From Rubrobacter xylanophilus (lineage in GTDB: Bacteria > Actinomycetota > Rubrobacteria > Rubrobacterales > Rubrobacteraceae), in NCBI RefSeq assembly GCF_007164525.1, contig NZ_AP019791.1:669501-733500 (forward strand): a DNA stretch of 64,000 nucleotides, read 5' to 3'. The position numbers and the translations under genes were made by a program. Shown one piece after another: positions 46,998 through 55,436 of this stretch; position 1 is the first letter of the stretch; every line of letters starts with the position of its first letter. The notes beneath the pieces were generated by a model. The model worked only from the letters and a program-made list of their open reading frames with translations. It did not search any database and was not told the DNA's origin.

Positions 46998-47674
46998 GAC
47001 GAACGCGGGTCGAAGCTCTCTATGACCCCGGCCATCATAAGCTCCTTCATCCGCGAATCCACCGCGGCCAGGTGCCGGGCCTTCTCCATCGCCTCCTGCA
47101 CCCGCTTCTCGTCGCCGCTGCGCAGATCCGGGTTCAAAACCTGCTTGAAGAGGGCCGCCTCCCGGTCGACGGCGGCCATTATGCCTCGCAGGTGCCGCGG
47201 CTGGATGGAGTACCGGGCCATCTCCAGAGCCAGCCGGGCTATCTCCTTGTCGCGCTGGGTGAGCTCCCCTCCCCTCCCGATAACCCCGACCGAAACCAAC
47301 TCCTCCACAAACCTGACCTCGACGTTCAGAGAATCCGCGAGCTCCTCGGCGGTGTAGGTCCTCTCCTCCAGAACCTTCGAGAGATCCCCGGCAGAGTCCT
47401 TCGAGAGCGAGGACAGGGGAGCCCCGCCCTCGATCCGCTTCTTTATGACCTTGAGCGGCAGATACTCCTCCTCCTGCAGCTTCAGTATGTAGCGTAACAG
47501 CTCCACGTCCTGCTCGGTGAAGAGCCGGTAGCCCCCCCTCGTCCGGTTCAGGTTTATCAGCCGGCGCCGCTCGAGGTAGCGTATCTTGCTGACGGAGAGG
47601 GTGGGAAACTCCGGCTTGAGCCGCTCTACGACCTCGCCTATGGTGTAGTGGTCCTTGTGGCCGCCGTTGTCCAT
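46994..47674 (-). CDS. MerR-family regulator, FtsR/Rv1828 type
   Basis: DNA-binding regulator of 226 residues with an N-terminal winged helix-turn-helix (YTIGEVVERLKPEFPTLSVSKIRYLERRRLINLNRTRGGYRLF), a helical middle and a C-terminal domain without effector cysteines. The order garA-like FHA then MerR matches mycobacterial Rv1827-Rv1828 and corynebacterial odhI-ftsR; FtsR activates ftsZ in Corynebacterium. The target here is inferred only from that neighbourhood. Confidence 0.85.
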   Translation of the reverse strand: MDNGGHKDHYTIGEVVERLKPEFPTLSVSKIRYLERRRLINLNRTRGGYRLFTEQDVELLRYILKLQEEEYLPLKVIKKRIEGGAPLSSLSKDSAGDLSKVLEERTYTAEELADSLNVEVRFVEELVSVGVIGRGGELTQRDKEIARLALEMARYSIQPRHLRGIMAAVDREAALFKQVLNPDLRSGDEKRVQEAMEKARHLAAVDSRMKELMMAGVIESFDPRSS

Positions 47675-47708
47675 ACCGAGAATCCTCCCCCTTCTCTCCG
47701 CTCTCCTC

Positions 47709-48173
47709 CTAGGTGTATACGAACTTGAACCTGTACTTGCCGATCTGTATCTCGTCGCCGTTGCGCAGGTCCACGGCGTCGACCCTGACCCGGTTGACGT
47801 AGGTGCCGTTGAGGGAGCCGACGTCCCGGATCCGGTAGCCGCCCTCGCTGCGCAGGATCTCGGCGTGCTTTCTCGAGACGGTGACGTCGTCCAGGAAGAT
47901 GTCGCTCTCGGGATGCCGCCCCACGGTGACCACCTCCCGCGAGATATCGTGCATCCTGCGCCCGGCCGTGCCCTCTACCTGATCCAGCTCTATAAGCGCC
48001 GCCCCAGCAGGCGCCGCCCCGTCGGATACCCCCTCGTCCTCCTCGGTGAAGCTCGGAGCATAGGAGACCGTGGATTGCGCATGGTCCAGCCGGCTGCCGC
48101 ACTCGGGACAGAACTTCATCTCCAGGGTTACCTCGGAGCCGCACTCCGGGCAGACGGCCCCGCTCAAGGACAC
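47709..48173 (-). CDS. GarA/OdhI-like FHA protein with N-terminal zinc ribbon
   Basis: 154 residues. Residues 8-25 form a double CxxC zinc ribbon (Cys8, Cys11, Cys22, Cys25). The C-terminal FHA domain (TVGRHPESDIFLDDVTVSRKHAE, DVGSLNGTYVNR, NGDEIQIGKYRFKFVY) is very close to GarA/OdhI, which bind and inhibit 2-oxoglutarate dehydrogenase and control glutamate metabolism when unphosphorylated. The N-terminal ETTS phosphorylation motif of GarA is not seen; an STVSY stretch lies in the linker. It overlaps rsiG by 10 bp. Confidence 0.87.
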   Translation of the reverse strand: MSLSGAVCPECGSEVTLEMKFCPECGSRLDHAQSTVSYAPSFTEEDEGVSDGAAPAGAALIELDQVEGTAGRRMHDISREVVTVGRHPESDIFLDDVTVSRKHAEILRSEGGYRIRDVGSLNGTYVNRVRVDAVDLRNGDEIQIGKYRFKFVYT

Positions 48174-48418
48174 TCACCCCCCGAAGAATCCCTCTCCGTG
48201 AGCACCCGCGCGAGCTCCTCGGGAGAGAGCGCCGCCTCCCCCCGGCGCACGAGCTCCGCACGCAGCAGGTCTATCCGGCCGTGCAGTAACCGGCGCCGAC
48301 GGCTCACCTCCCGCTCCTCCGCCTCGAGAGCGGCGAGCTCCCTCCGCAACTCCTCCACAGAGAGCGCCGTGAGATCCACAGCCCCCTCCCAGTCGAAACC
48401 GCCGCTGCGCTCGTCCAT
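48164..48418 (-). CDS. rsiG: RsiG-like c-di-GMP-binding anti-sigma factor for WhiG
   Basis: 84 residues, predicted helical hairpin or coiled coil. Residues 35-50 fit the RsiG c-di-GMP motif E-x3-S-x2-R-x3-Q-x3-D as Glu35, Ser39, Arg42, His46, Asp50, with His replacing Gln. Only one motif copy is present, as in the homodimeric Rubrobacter-type RsiG, whereas Streptomyces RsiG has two. The partner sigma factor is at 11.5 kb. ATG start; a TATACT on the minus strand (48431-48426) lies 7 bp upstream, suggesting a leaderless transcript. Confidence 0.82.
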   Translation of the reverse strand: MDERSGGFDWEGAVDLTALSVEELRRELAALEAEEREVSRRRRLLHGRIDLLRAELVRRGEAALSPEELARVLTERDSSGGECP

Positions 48419-48425
48419 GGCAGCC

Positions 48426-48431
48426 AGTATA
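48426..48431 (-). promoter_or_regulatory. -10 element of rsiG
   Basis: Minus-strand TATACT ends 7 bp before the rsiG ATG, so the transcript would start at or one base from the start codon. The -35 (TGTACT at 17 bp) is weak. Confidence 0.45.
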
Positions 48432-48457
48432 CCTTCCCCTCTACCTGAAGTACACCC

Positions 48458-50962
48458 TCAGTCCCCGCTCTCGATGAGCTCCTGCACGAGGCGCACGTAG
48501 TCCCGCATGAGCTCCCTGGCCGGGCGTCCTTCGTCGTCGGCCTCGGCGTAGACGTAGAAGAGCGGGTTGTCCGGGTCGGGGAGCATGAGCACCCAGCCAC
48601 CGTCGACCATGAGTTTGACCCCTTCGGTGAGGATGGCGTCGGGATCGCCGCCGAACCTCTCGGCGAGGCCCCGCATCACGCGCCCCTTGGCGGACCAGGG
48701 GCACTCGAGTCTCTCGCGGACCACGTTGCCGAAGCTCCCGCCGAACTCCCGCCGCACCTTGGAGAGCGGCCGGTTCCTGAAGAGCTCGAGAGCCCGGGCG
48801 AGCGTCATGAAGCAGTCGGGAGCGGGCAGAAAGGCGGGGAAGATGTACTGCCCGTCTTCGAGGCCGCCGAGTTCGGCACCTCTCTGGGCCGCCTTTATGG
48901 CGACGTTGCCCATCCCGGTGCGGGCGTAGTGGACGCTGCCGCCGTAGCTCTCGACCAGCTCCGCGTAGCGGCTGCTCAGGTTAATGGGGAGGACGACCTG
49001 CCGGGGGCGAAGTTCCCGGATCAGGCAGGCCAGCATCACGTCCGGGGGGACGTAGTCTCCGGCGTCGTCTACGAAGTGGACCTGCTCTCCGGTGGGGTTC
49101 ACCACGCAACCGAAGGCCGCCTCGACGGTGGGCACGATCCTCCCCACCCTTTCGATGCTCTCCCGGAGGTTCATGCGCGGCGCGCCGCCCACCACGTTGG
49201 CGTTGGCGAAGCCCTCCATCACCACGGCGTTTATCCCGAGGCGGGAGAAGACCCGGCTGGCGACCAGGCCCGCAACGCCGCCGGAGAAGTCCACGACGAC
49301 GCTGCCGCCGGAGATCCTGGAGCGATCCACCGCCCGCTCCAGCCGCTCCACGTACTGCTCGACGGCCCGGCCGGGGAAGATGAGCTGCCCTATGTCCCCC
49401 TCGTGGGCCCGGCGGTACTCCTCCCGGACGAAGACCTTCTCTATGGCGCGCTGCTCGCCCTCGGTCATGGGGGTGGCGTCGGAGGAGAAGAAGAGCACCT
49501 CCACCTCGTCGGTGTCCTCCCCGGCCCGCGTGTGGCACCCGGCGGAGGACTTGCCGGCGAGCACGTCGTGGCGCACCACCCCTGCGTGGGCCGCCCGCAG
49601 ATCGCGCACGTTCACCCCCGTCGCCAGCAGCGCCGCGGTCATGGCCCGCTTGACGACCTGGGCGGCGGCAGAGGAGTCGCGGCCCAGCGTGACGATGGAG
49701 CCCGGCGCAAGCGTGGTCCCGAAGGAGGAGGCAAGCCGGATCACGAACTCCGGGGTGACGTCCACGTTGAACTTGCCGCTCACCCGCCCCCCGCGGAAGA
49801 TGGTGCGCAGCCCCATCGTCTCGTAGATGAGCGACTGCGTGACGCTGGCCCCGCTCTCGACGGTCTTGTGGGGGTAGACCTTCACGTCGGGGGCTATGGT
49901 CGCCCCCTCCCCCACGATCACGTCGTCGCCGAGGGCGCTGCGCTCCAGAATGCGGGCCCGGGCCTGGATGTAGCAGGAGCGGCCCACGAGGGTGTCCTTG
50001 AGCTCGGCCCCCTCCCCCACGTAGGTGCCGTCGGCGACGATGGAGCGCTCTATGTGCGCCCCGGAGGAGACGACGACGTTGTTGCCGATGACGCTGTAGG
50101 GGCTTATCCGGGCGCCCTCGTCTATGCGGACGTTGTCCCCGATGACCACCGGCCCCTCGAGCTCCTCGTCGTCGACCTGGACCCTGCGACCCACGTATAT
50201 GTTCTCCCTGAGTCGGGTACCGGGCGGCCTCACGCCCGAGACCCGCCCGTCCAGCACGTCGCGGTTGGCCGAGGCATACTGCTCGAGGGTCCCGATGTCC
50301 TCCCAGTAGGCGTCGGTGACCATCCCGTACAGCGGCCGTCCCTGGTCGAGGAGCTTGGGGAAGAGATCCTTGGAGAAGTCGTATTCCCCCTCCTCGGGGT
50401 CCGGTATCTCTTCCAGCACCGAGGGCTCGAGCAGGTAGATGCCGGTGTTGACGGTGTCGGAGAAGACCTGTCCCCAGGCCGGCTTCTCGAGGAAGCGCGA
50501 GATCCTGCCGTCCTCCTCGGTTATGACGATGCCGAAGTCCAGCGGGTTCTCCACGCTCTTGAGGACCATGGTGGCCTCGCTGTTCTTCCGCTCGTGGTAG
50601 GCGAGGAGCCCGCCGAGGTCCACGTCGGTGAGCGCATCGCCGCTGATGATCAGAAGCCGCTCCCCCCCCAGCCCGAGCTGCCGCTCGGCCATCTTTACCG
50701 AGCCCGCCGTCCCGGCCGGAACGTCCTCCACCGAGTAGCGAATGCTCACCCCCCACTCCGAGCCGTCGCCGAAGTAGTCCCGGATCTCATCGGGCATGAA
50801 CTGCAGCGTCACCGCTATGTCCGTGAACCCGTGCCTCTTGAGCAGCTTCACTATGTGCTCCATGCACGGCACGTTCGCTATACGGATCATGGGCTTGGGC
50901 TGCTCGCTGGTGAGGGGCCTCAGGCGCGTCCCCTGTCCCCCAGCCATTATCACCGCCTTCAA
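48458..50962 (-). CDS. Mannose-1-phosphate guanylyltransferase / phosphomannomutase-like fusion
   Basis: 834 residues in three parts: an N-terminal nucleotidyltransferase (KAVIMAGGQGTRLRPLTSEQPKPMI) of about 240 residues, a left-handed beta-helix of hexapeptide repeats (about 250-370), and a C-terminal phosphohexomutase-like domain from VTLGRDSSAAAQVVKRA. It should make GDP-mannose or another NDP-sugar for surface glycans. The mutase half lacks a clear ASHNP active-site serine motif and the DGDxDR metal loop, so it may not be catalytic. TTG 50962 gives the canonical MKAVIMAGG start; GTG 50974 is the alternative. Confidence 0.85.
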   Translation of the reverse strand: MKAVIMAGGQGTRLRPLTSEQPKPMIRIANVPCMEHIVKLLKRHGFTDIAVTLQFMPDEIRDYFGDGSEWGVSIRYSVEDVPAGTAGSVKMAERQLGLGGERLLIISGDALTDVDLGGLLAYHERKNSEATMVLKSVENPLDFGIVITEEDGRISRFLEKPAWGQVFSDTVNTGIYLLEPSVLEEIPDPEEGEYDFSKDLFPKLLDQGRPLYGMVTDAYWEDIGTLEQYASANRDVLDGRVSGVRPPGTRLRENIYVGRRVQVDDEELEGPVVIGDNVRIDEGARISPYSVIGNNVVVSSGAHIERSIVADGTYVGEGAELKDTLVGRSCYIQARARILERSALGDDVIVGEGATIAPDVKVYPHKTVESGASVTQSLIYETMGLRTIFRGGRVSGKFNVDVTPEFVIRLASSFGTTLAPGSIVTLGRDSSAAAQVVKRAMTAALLATGVNVRDLRAAHAGVVRHDVLAGKSSAGCHTRAGEDTDEVEVLFFSSDATPMTEGEQRAIEKVFVREEYRRAHEGDIGQLIFPGRAVEQYVERLERAVDRSRISGGSVVVDFSGGVAGLVASRVFSRLGINAVVMEGFANANVVGGAPRMNLRESIERVGRIVPTVEAAFGCVVNPTGEQVHFVDDAGDYVPPDVMLACLIRELRPRQVVLPINLSSRYAELVESYGGSVHYARTGMGNVAIKAAQRGAELGGLEDGQYIFPAFLPAPDCFMTLARALELFRNRPLSKVRREFGGSFGNVVRERLECPWSAKGRVMRGLAERFGGDPDAILTEGVKLMVDGGWVLMLPDPDNPLFYVYAEADDEGRPARELMRDYVRLVQELIESGD

Positions 50963-50963
50963 C

Positions 50964-51467
50964 TTAAAGCTCACCTCCACCCGTAAGCCGCCGGAACTTC
51001 GAAGCGTACATGACACCAGCCGCCAGAGAGAGGCAGATGCCGGCGTAGAACATTATCTCTCCCACGCTCTCAAACTGCAGTACGACCAGCACGACGGACA
51101 GCATGAGCACCGCCGTTGCGGCCTTACCTACCCGGTTCACCCGGATCCTACTCCCATACAAAAGCCCTCCCAGAAGCGCCAGGAGATCGCGCGCCACCAG
51201 CACCGCGACCGCCCACCCGGGCAAAAGCTCCCGCAACGCGAGCACCACCGCAACCCCCGAGAGAAGCAGCCGGTCGGCCAGAGGATCCAACACCCGCCCG
51301 AGCCGTGTCCCCCCAAACCTCCTCGCGAGACGCCCATCCAGGAAGTCCGTTATCCCGGCCGCCACGAGAAGCAGCAGCGCCACCCCATCCCATCCCTCCA
51401 GGAGAACCCAGAGGATGAACGGGACCAGGATCAAGCGCAACAGCGTGAGGGCGTTCGGAAGGTTCAC
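50964..51467 (-). CDS. pgsA: CDP-alcohol phosphatidyltransferase (PgsA-like)
   Basis: Membrane phospholipid synthase of 167 residues, about four or five membrane segments. The signature DGRLARRFGGTRLGRVLDPLAD fits D-G-x2-A-R-x8-G-x3-D-x3-D. CDP-diacylglycerol from CdsA would be its substrate; the product is likely phosphatidylglycerophosphate, though cardiolipin or phosphatidylinositol-type synthases share the motif. Its stop lies 1 bp past the TTG start chosen for the next gene. Confidence 0.82.
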   Translation of the reverse strand: MNLPNALTLLRLILVPFILWVLLEGWDGVALLLLVAAGITDFLDGRLARRFGGTRLGRVLDPLADRLLLSGVAVVLALRELLPGWAVAVLVARDLLALLGGLLYGSRIRVNRVGKAATAVLMLSVVLVVLQFESVGEIMFYAGICLSLAAGVMYASKFRRLTGGGEL

Positions 51468-51477
51468 GGTGCTTCCC

Positions 51478-52791
51478 TCACCGACTGCTTTTCAACTTGA
51501 GCTTCAGGGTCACTCCATACAGTTCGTAGCGCTCCCTGAGGGCGTTTTCCAGGTAGCGCAGGTAATTCTCGGGGAGATCTCCGGGACGGGTGGCGAAGAG
51601 GGTGAAGCGGGGAGGTGCGGTACCGGTCTGGGTGGCGTAGCGGATCTTGACGCCCCGCGGGGGGGTGTTGTCGGCGGTGAGACGGTTGACGTACTCGGCG
51701 AGCTCGTGGGTGGGGATCTTCGCGGTGAAGGCGCGGTGCAGGCCGGCGGCGAAGGGGAGGACTTTTTCGACGCCGGACCCGGTGAGCGCGGAGATGGCCA
51801 GCACCGGGGGTTTGAGGTCCGGCAGGCGGACTGCGGCCTGTTCCTCGAGCTCCCGCAGGCGGGATGCCGGGACGAGGTCCCGTTTGTTCAGCAACACCCC
51901 GAGCGAGCGCCCGGCCTCCTCGACCTGCCGGGCGAGCTGGAGGTCTCCGGCGACGAGACCCTCCACGGCGTCCACCACGAGCAGCGAAACGGCGGCGCGC
52001 CGGATGGCCCCGCCGGTCCTGAGGGCCGAGTAGTAGGGTACGCCCCGGGCCCTGTGGGCCCGCCTGCCAACGCCCGCGGTGTCCAGGAGCGCGAAGCGCT
52101 CGCGAAGTCCGCCGTCGAGTTCCACCTCCACCTCGCTCTCGACGACGTCGGTGGTGGTTCCGGCGGCCTCCGAGACCACCGCCCGCTCCTGGCCCAGCAG
52201 GCGGTTCAGCAGGGTGCTCTTGCCCACGTTGGGCCGACCGATGATCGCGATCCCCGGCAGGAGATCCTCCTCCACCGGCGGGGTGGTCTCCGGCAGGCGC
52301 GAGACCACCTCGTCCAGAAGATCCCCCACCCCGATGCCGTGGAGCGCCGAGACCGGATGGGGCTCTCCCTCCCCCAGCGCGTAGAAGCGGTAGCGTTCGG
52401 TGTCGTCTGAGGGATCGTCCAGCTTGTTGACCGCCAGCACCACCTCCGCCCCCGAGCGGAGCAGCTCGCGGGCGATCGCCGCGTCCGCCTCCGTGGGGCC
52501 CGTGCGGGCGTCGGTGAGGTGGACTATCACGTCGGCCTCCTCCACGGCGACCCTGGCCTGCAGGGTGACGAGCGCCTCCAGGCCCATCCTGGCCGCCGGC
52601 TCCATCCCGCCGGTGTCCACGAGGAGGAACTCGCGGCCCGCCCACTCGGCGCGGGCGTAGCCGCGGTCGCGGGTGGTGCCGGGCTCCTCGGCGACCACCG
52701 CCCGGCGGCGGCCCAGGATCCTGTTCACCAGCGAGCTCTTGCCCACGTTGGGCGCCCCGACCACCGCGACCACGGGCAGCCCCTCGCTCAC
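51478..52791 (-). CDS. der: Ribosome-assembly GTPase Der (EngA)
   Basis: Double-GTPase needed for 50S assembly. The 437-residue product has G domain 1 ([24 protein letters not shown]), G domain 2 ([24 protein letters not shown]) and a C-terminal KH-like domain ending in a basic tail. GTG start overlaps plsC by 4 bp. The der-plsC-cmk run is a typical Gram-positive cluster. Confidence 0.96.
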   Translation of the reverse strand: MSEGLPVVAVVGAPNVGKSSLVNRILGRRRAVVAEEPGTTRDRGYARAEWAGREFLLVDTGGMEPAARMGLEALVTLQARVAVEEADVIVHLTDARTGPTEADAAIARELLRSGAEVVLAVNKLDDPSDDTERYRFYALGEGEPHPVSALHGIGVGDLLDEVVSRLPETTPPVEEDLLPGIAIIGRPNVGKSTLLNRLLGQERAVVSEAAGTTTDVVESEVEVELDGGLRERFALLDTAGVGRRAHRARGVPYYSALRTGGAIRRAAVSLLVVDAVEGLVAGDLQLARQVEEAGRSLGVLLNKRDLVPASRLRELEEQAAVRLPDLKPPVLAISALTGSGVEKVLPFAAGLHRAFTAKIPTHELAEYVNRLTADNTPPRGVKIRYATQTGTAPPRFTLFATRPGDLPENYLRYLENALRERYELYGVTLKLKLKSSR

Positions 52792-53390
52792 CGCTCCACC
52801 TCCTCCCGGGGCAGCTCGTAGATCTTCTGCAGCACCTCCCTGGCAGCCCCCTGAAACTCTTCCCGGCCCTTCAGGCCCTCAGGGATGGTTATAGCATCGC
52901 CGATGTACGCCCGGAAGCGCTCGCCCCGCAGCCGACCCAGGAGCGAGGGGACGGGGCCTATGTAGACGGGGACGATCCGGGCCCCGCTGCGGGAGGCGAG
53001 CAGGGCGACCCCGCTCTTGGCCGCGCCTGCATCCTCGCGCCGCCGACGGGTGCCCTCGGGGAAGATACCGAGCGCCTTGCCGGCGGCCAGGTGCTTGAGG
53101 GCCACCCGGAGCGCCGAGTGCCCGCCGCCGCTGCGGTCCACGGGAAAGGCGCCGAGGAGGCGGAAGACGGGCCGCAGAGGGGGTATGAAGATCTCTTTTT
53201 TGGCCATCCACTGTATCCGCCGGGGTACCGCCATGCACACGAAGAGCGGGTCGAAGAACCGCCGGTGGTTGGCGGCGACGATGAGCGGCCCCTCCCGGGG
53301 AACCTTCTCCTCCCCGTGGATGACGAACCCCCACACGACCCACGCCACGAGGAGGACCAGCCGGCGCAGCAGCCCGTATCCGGGCGGCAT
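52788..53390 (-). CDS. plsC: 1-acyl-sn-glycerol-3-phosphate acyltransferase (PlsC family)
   Basis: Acylates lysophosphatidate to phosphatidate. The 200-residue product has an N-terminal hydrophobic anchor ([20 protein letters not shown]), block I NHRRFFD (HxxxxD), the middle PVDRSGGG and block [14 protein letters not shown] start overlaps the cmk stop by 1 bp. Its product would feed CdsA. Confidence 0.92.
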   Translation of the reverse strand: MPPGYGLLRRLVLLVAWVVWGFVIHGEEKVPREGPLIVAANHRRFFDPLFVCMAVPRRIQWMAKKEIFIPPLRPVFRLLGAFPVDRSGGGHSALRVALKHLAAGKALGIFPEGTRRRREDAGAAKSGVALLASRSGARIVPVYIGPVPSLLGRLRGERFRAYIGDAITIPEGLKGREEFQGAAREVLQKIYELPREEVER

Positions 53391-54073
53391 TAGCCCCTCC
53401 CGTCCCGGCGGGCCCCGCGCGCCAGATGCACCACCCGCTCCACGACCTCATCGAGCCCCATCCCGGTGGTGTCTATCACGGTCGCGTCGGGGGCTGGCCT
53501 GAGCGGGGAGACCGCCCGCTCGGAATCCTGCCGGTCGCGCTCGAGGATGGCCTCGCGGATCCTCTCCACCTCGTCCTCGCGCCCGGTCTGGAGCGCCCGC
53601 CGCCGCGCCCGCTCCTCGGGGGAGGCGGAGAGGAAGACCTTGAGGTCCGCCCCGGGGAGCACCACGGTGCCTATGTCCCTGCCCTCGACGACCGCTCCCC
53701 CGATCCGCCGGGCCCGCTCCGCAGCCTCCCGCTGCACCGGCAGCAGCACCCGGCGCACTTCAGGGTGGGCCGAGACCCGGGAGGCCGCGGCCGAGACCTC
53801 GGGAGCCCTGAGCTCGCCCTCCTCAAGCCTCCGCCCGTCCACCAGAACCCCCCCGGGCTCGAGCCGCACGCGCCCGGCGAGCAAACCCAGCGCCTCCCCG
53901 TCCCCGAGGTCCACACCCTCCCGCAACGCGAGCAGCCCCACCGCCCGGTAAGCCGCCCCCGTGTTTAAATTGACGATCCCGAGCCTCTCGGCCACGAGCC
54001 GGGCCACGGAGCTCTTCCCGCTCCCGGCAGGCCCGTCTATGGCTATGATGATTCCCGTCTCCCTCATCGCCAC
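53390..54073 (-). CDS. cmk: Cytidylate kinase
   Basis: Phosphorylates CMP/dCMP. The 227-residue product has the P-loop IAIDGPAGSGKSSVARLV, the NTGAAYRAVGLLAL block (family NTGAMYRA), RDIGTVVLPGADLKVFLSAS and a C-terminal DRQDSERAVSPL. GTG 54073 or ATG 54067 may be the start. It follows aroA after 22 bp. Confidence 0.95.
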   Translation of the reverse strand: MAMRETGIIIAIDGPAGSGKSSVARLVAERLGIVNLNTGAAYRAVGLLALREGVDLGDGEALGLLAGRVRLEPGGVLVDGRRLEEGELRAPEVSAAASRVSAHPEVRRVLLPVQREAAERARRIGGAVVEGRDIGTVVLPGADLKVFLSASPEERARRRALQTGREDEVERIREAILERDRQDSERAVSPLRPAPDATVIDTTGMGLDEVVERVVHLARGARRDGRG

Positions 54074-54095
54074 GAAAGAGAAGTATAGTCGGCGC

Positions 54096-55436
54096 CTAGC
54101 CGCCCCGCCGGAGTCCCTCCAGAAGCTCGAAGTAGCCGGGGAGCGTCTTCGTCACGCAACCGGGATCCACTATCCTCACCCCCCTCACCTTCAAACCCAC
54201 CAGCGCAAAGGCCATCGCCATCCTGTGGTCGCCGTAGGTGCGGATCGCCGCCGGACGTACCCTCCCGGGTATTATGCGTAAACTGTCGTGAGTCTCGTAC
54301 ACCTGGATGCCGAGGCGGGTGAGTTCGGCGGCGACGGCGGAGAGGCGGTCGGTCTCCTGCAGGCGGGTATGGGCGACGTTTTTTATGAGGGTGGGGGTGG
54401 AGGCGAAGGGGGCGATGGCGGCGAGGGTCATCATGGTGTCGGAGATGGCGTTCATATCGGCCTCGACGCCGCGCAGGCGGGGCGGGCCGGCGAGCTCTAT
54501 GCGGTCTTCGAAGAGGTCGACGCGGCAGCCCATGCGGCGCAGGATACCGGTGAAGGCGACGTCGCCCTGCAGGGAGGAGCGGCCGAGCCCGGGGATTTGG
54601 ATGCGGCCGCCGGTGAGGGCGGCGGCGGCGAGGAAGTAGGAGGCGGCGGAGGCGTCGGGCTCGACGTGGTAGGTGGTGGGGTGGTAGGTGGTGGGGGCGA
54701 CCCGGAAGGCGGCGCTGCCGGGTGGATCCTCTTCCACGGCGGCGCCGAAGGCGCGCATGACCCGCACGGTTATGTCCACGTAGGGACGGGAGACCAGGGT
54801 TCCGGCGGGGCGGAGGGTGAGTCCGCCGGGGAGGCAGGGAGCGCTGATGAGGAGCCCGCTCAGAAACTGGCTGCTCCTCTCTCCGGGGACGGAGATCTCC
54901 CTGCCGCCGCGCGCCCCGCCGCGCACCACGATCGGGAAGCGGTCCTCCTCGCAGTCCACCCGCGCGCCCAGGGCGCGCAGGGACTCGACCAGCTCGGCCA
55001 CGGGCCGCTCGCGCATCCGGGGGGTTCCGTCCACCCGGTAGGGACCGGTTCCCAGGGCCAGAGCCGGGGGGAGGAAGCGGGCCACCGTACCGGCGTTGCC
55101 CACGAAGAGGTCCGCGGAGGGGGTCGGGATCCGGCCTCCCCTCCCGGAGACCTCCACCGCCCCCTCCTCCGTGACCCGCACCCCGAAGCCCAGCTTCACC
55201 AGGGCCTGCATCAGCCAGAAGGGGTCGTCGGAGAAGAGAGGGTTCTCTATCCTGGAGGTCCCTTCCGCGAGGGCCGCGGCCAGAAGCGCCCGGTTGGTGA
55301 TGGATTTGGAACCCGGGAGGCACACCGTGGCTTCCACCGGGCGCTCGAGCGGCGCGATCTCCAGCTCCTCCGGGAAGCTCCCCCTCACCGCCTCTATCCC
55401 GAAGTCCACCCCCGGAATGCCCGACGGCACCCTCAT
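54096..55436 (-). CDS. aroA: 3-phosphoshikimate 1-carboxyvinyltransferase (EPSP synthase)
   Basis: Shikimate-pathway enzyme. The 446-residue product has CLPGSKSITNRAL, the FVGNAGTVARFLPP block (LGNAGTxxR class), SSQFLSGLLISAP, and the C-terminal YGDHRMAMAFALVGL. An extra 30-residue N-terminal stretch precedes the usual start of the fold. ATG 55436 overlaps the rluB stop. The gene carries an exact repeat copy near its 3' end with a strong skew change. Confidence 0.95.
   Translation of the reverse strand: MRVPSGIPGVDFGIEAVRGSFPEELEIAPLERPVEATVCLPGSKSITNRALLAAALAEGTSRIENPLFSDDPFWLMQALVKLGFGVRVTEEGAVEVSGRGGRIPTPSADLFVGNAGTVARFLPPALALGTGPYRVDGTPRMRERPVAELVESLRALGARVDCEEDRFPIVVRGGARGGREISVPGERSSQFLSGLLISAPCLPGGLTLRPAGTLVSRPYVDITVRVMRAFGAAVEEDPPGSAAFRVAPTTYHPTTYHVEPDASAASYFLAAAALTGGRIQIPGLGRSSLQGDVAFTGILRRMGCRVDLFEDRIELAGPPRLRGVEADMNAISDTMMTLAAIAPFASTPTLIKNVAHTRLQETDRLSAVAAELTRLGIQVYETHDSLRIIPGRVRPAAIRTYGDHRMAMAFALVGLKVRGVRIVDPGCVTKTLPGYFELLEGLRRGG
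54269..54278 (-). repeat. CGCATAATAC skew-junction motif, copy 7 (in aroA)
   Basis: Exact motif on the minus strand, read as Arg-Ile-Ile in aroA. Plus-strand hand count: C33/G20 in 54181-54260 and C21/G33 in 54281-54360, with the G excess growing further to the right. Confidence 0.8.

Noticed and set aside
47170..47182. CATTATGCC in the MerR gene as another repeat copy
   Set aside because: Only a partial match (GGCATAATGG on the minus strand) and no change of skew around it.
48929..50986. 685-codon plus-strand frame opposite the guanylyltransferase fusion
   Set aside because: The minus-strand protein has clear catalytic motifs; the plus-strand frame has none.
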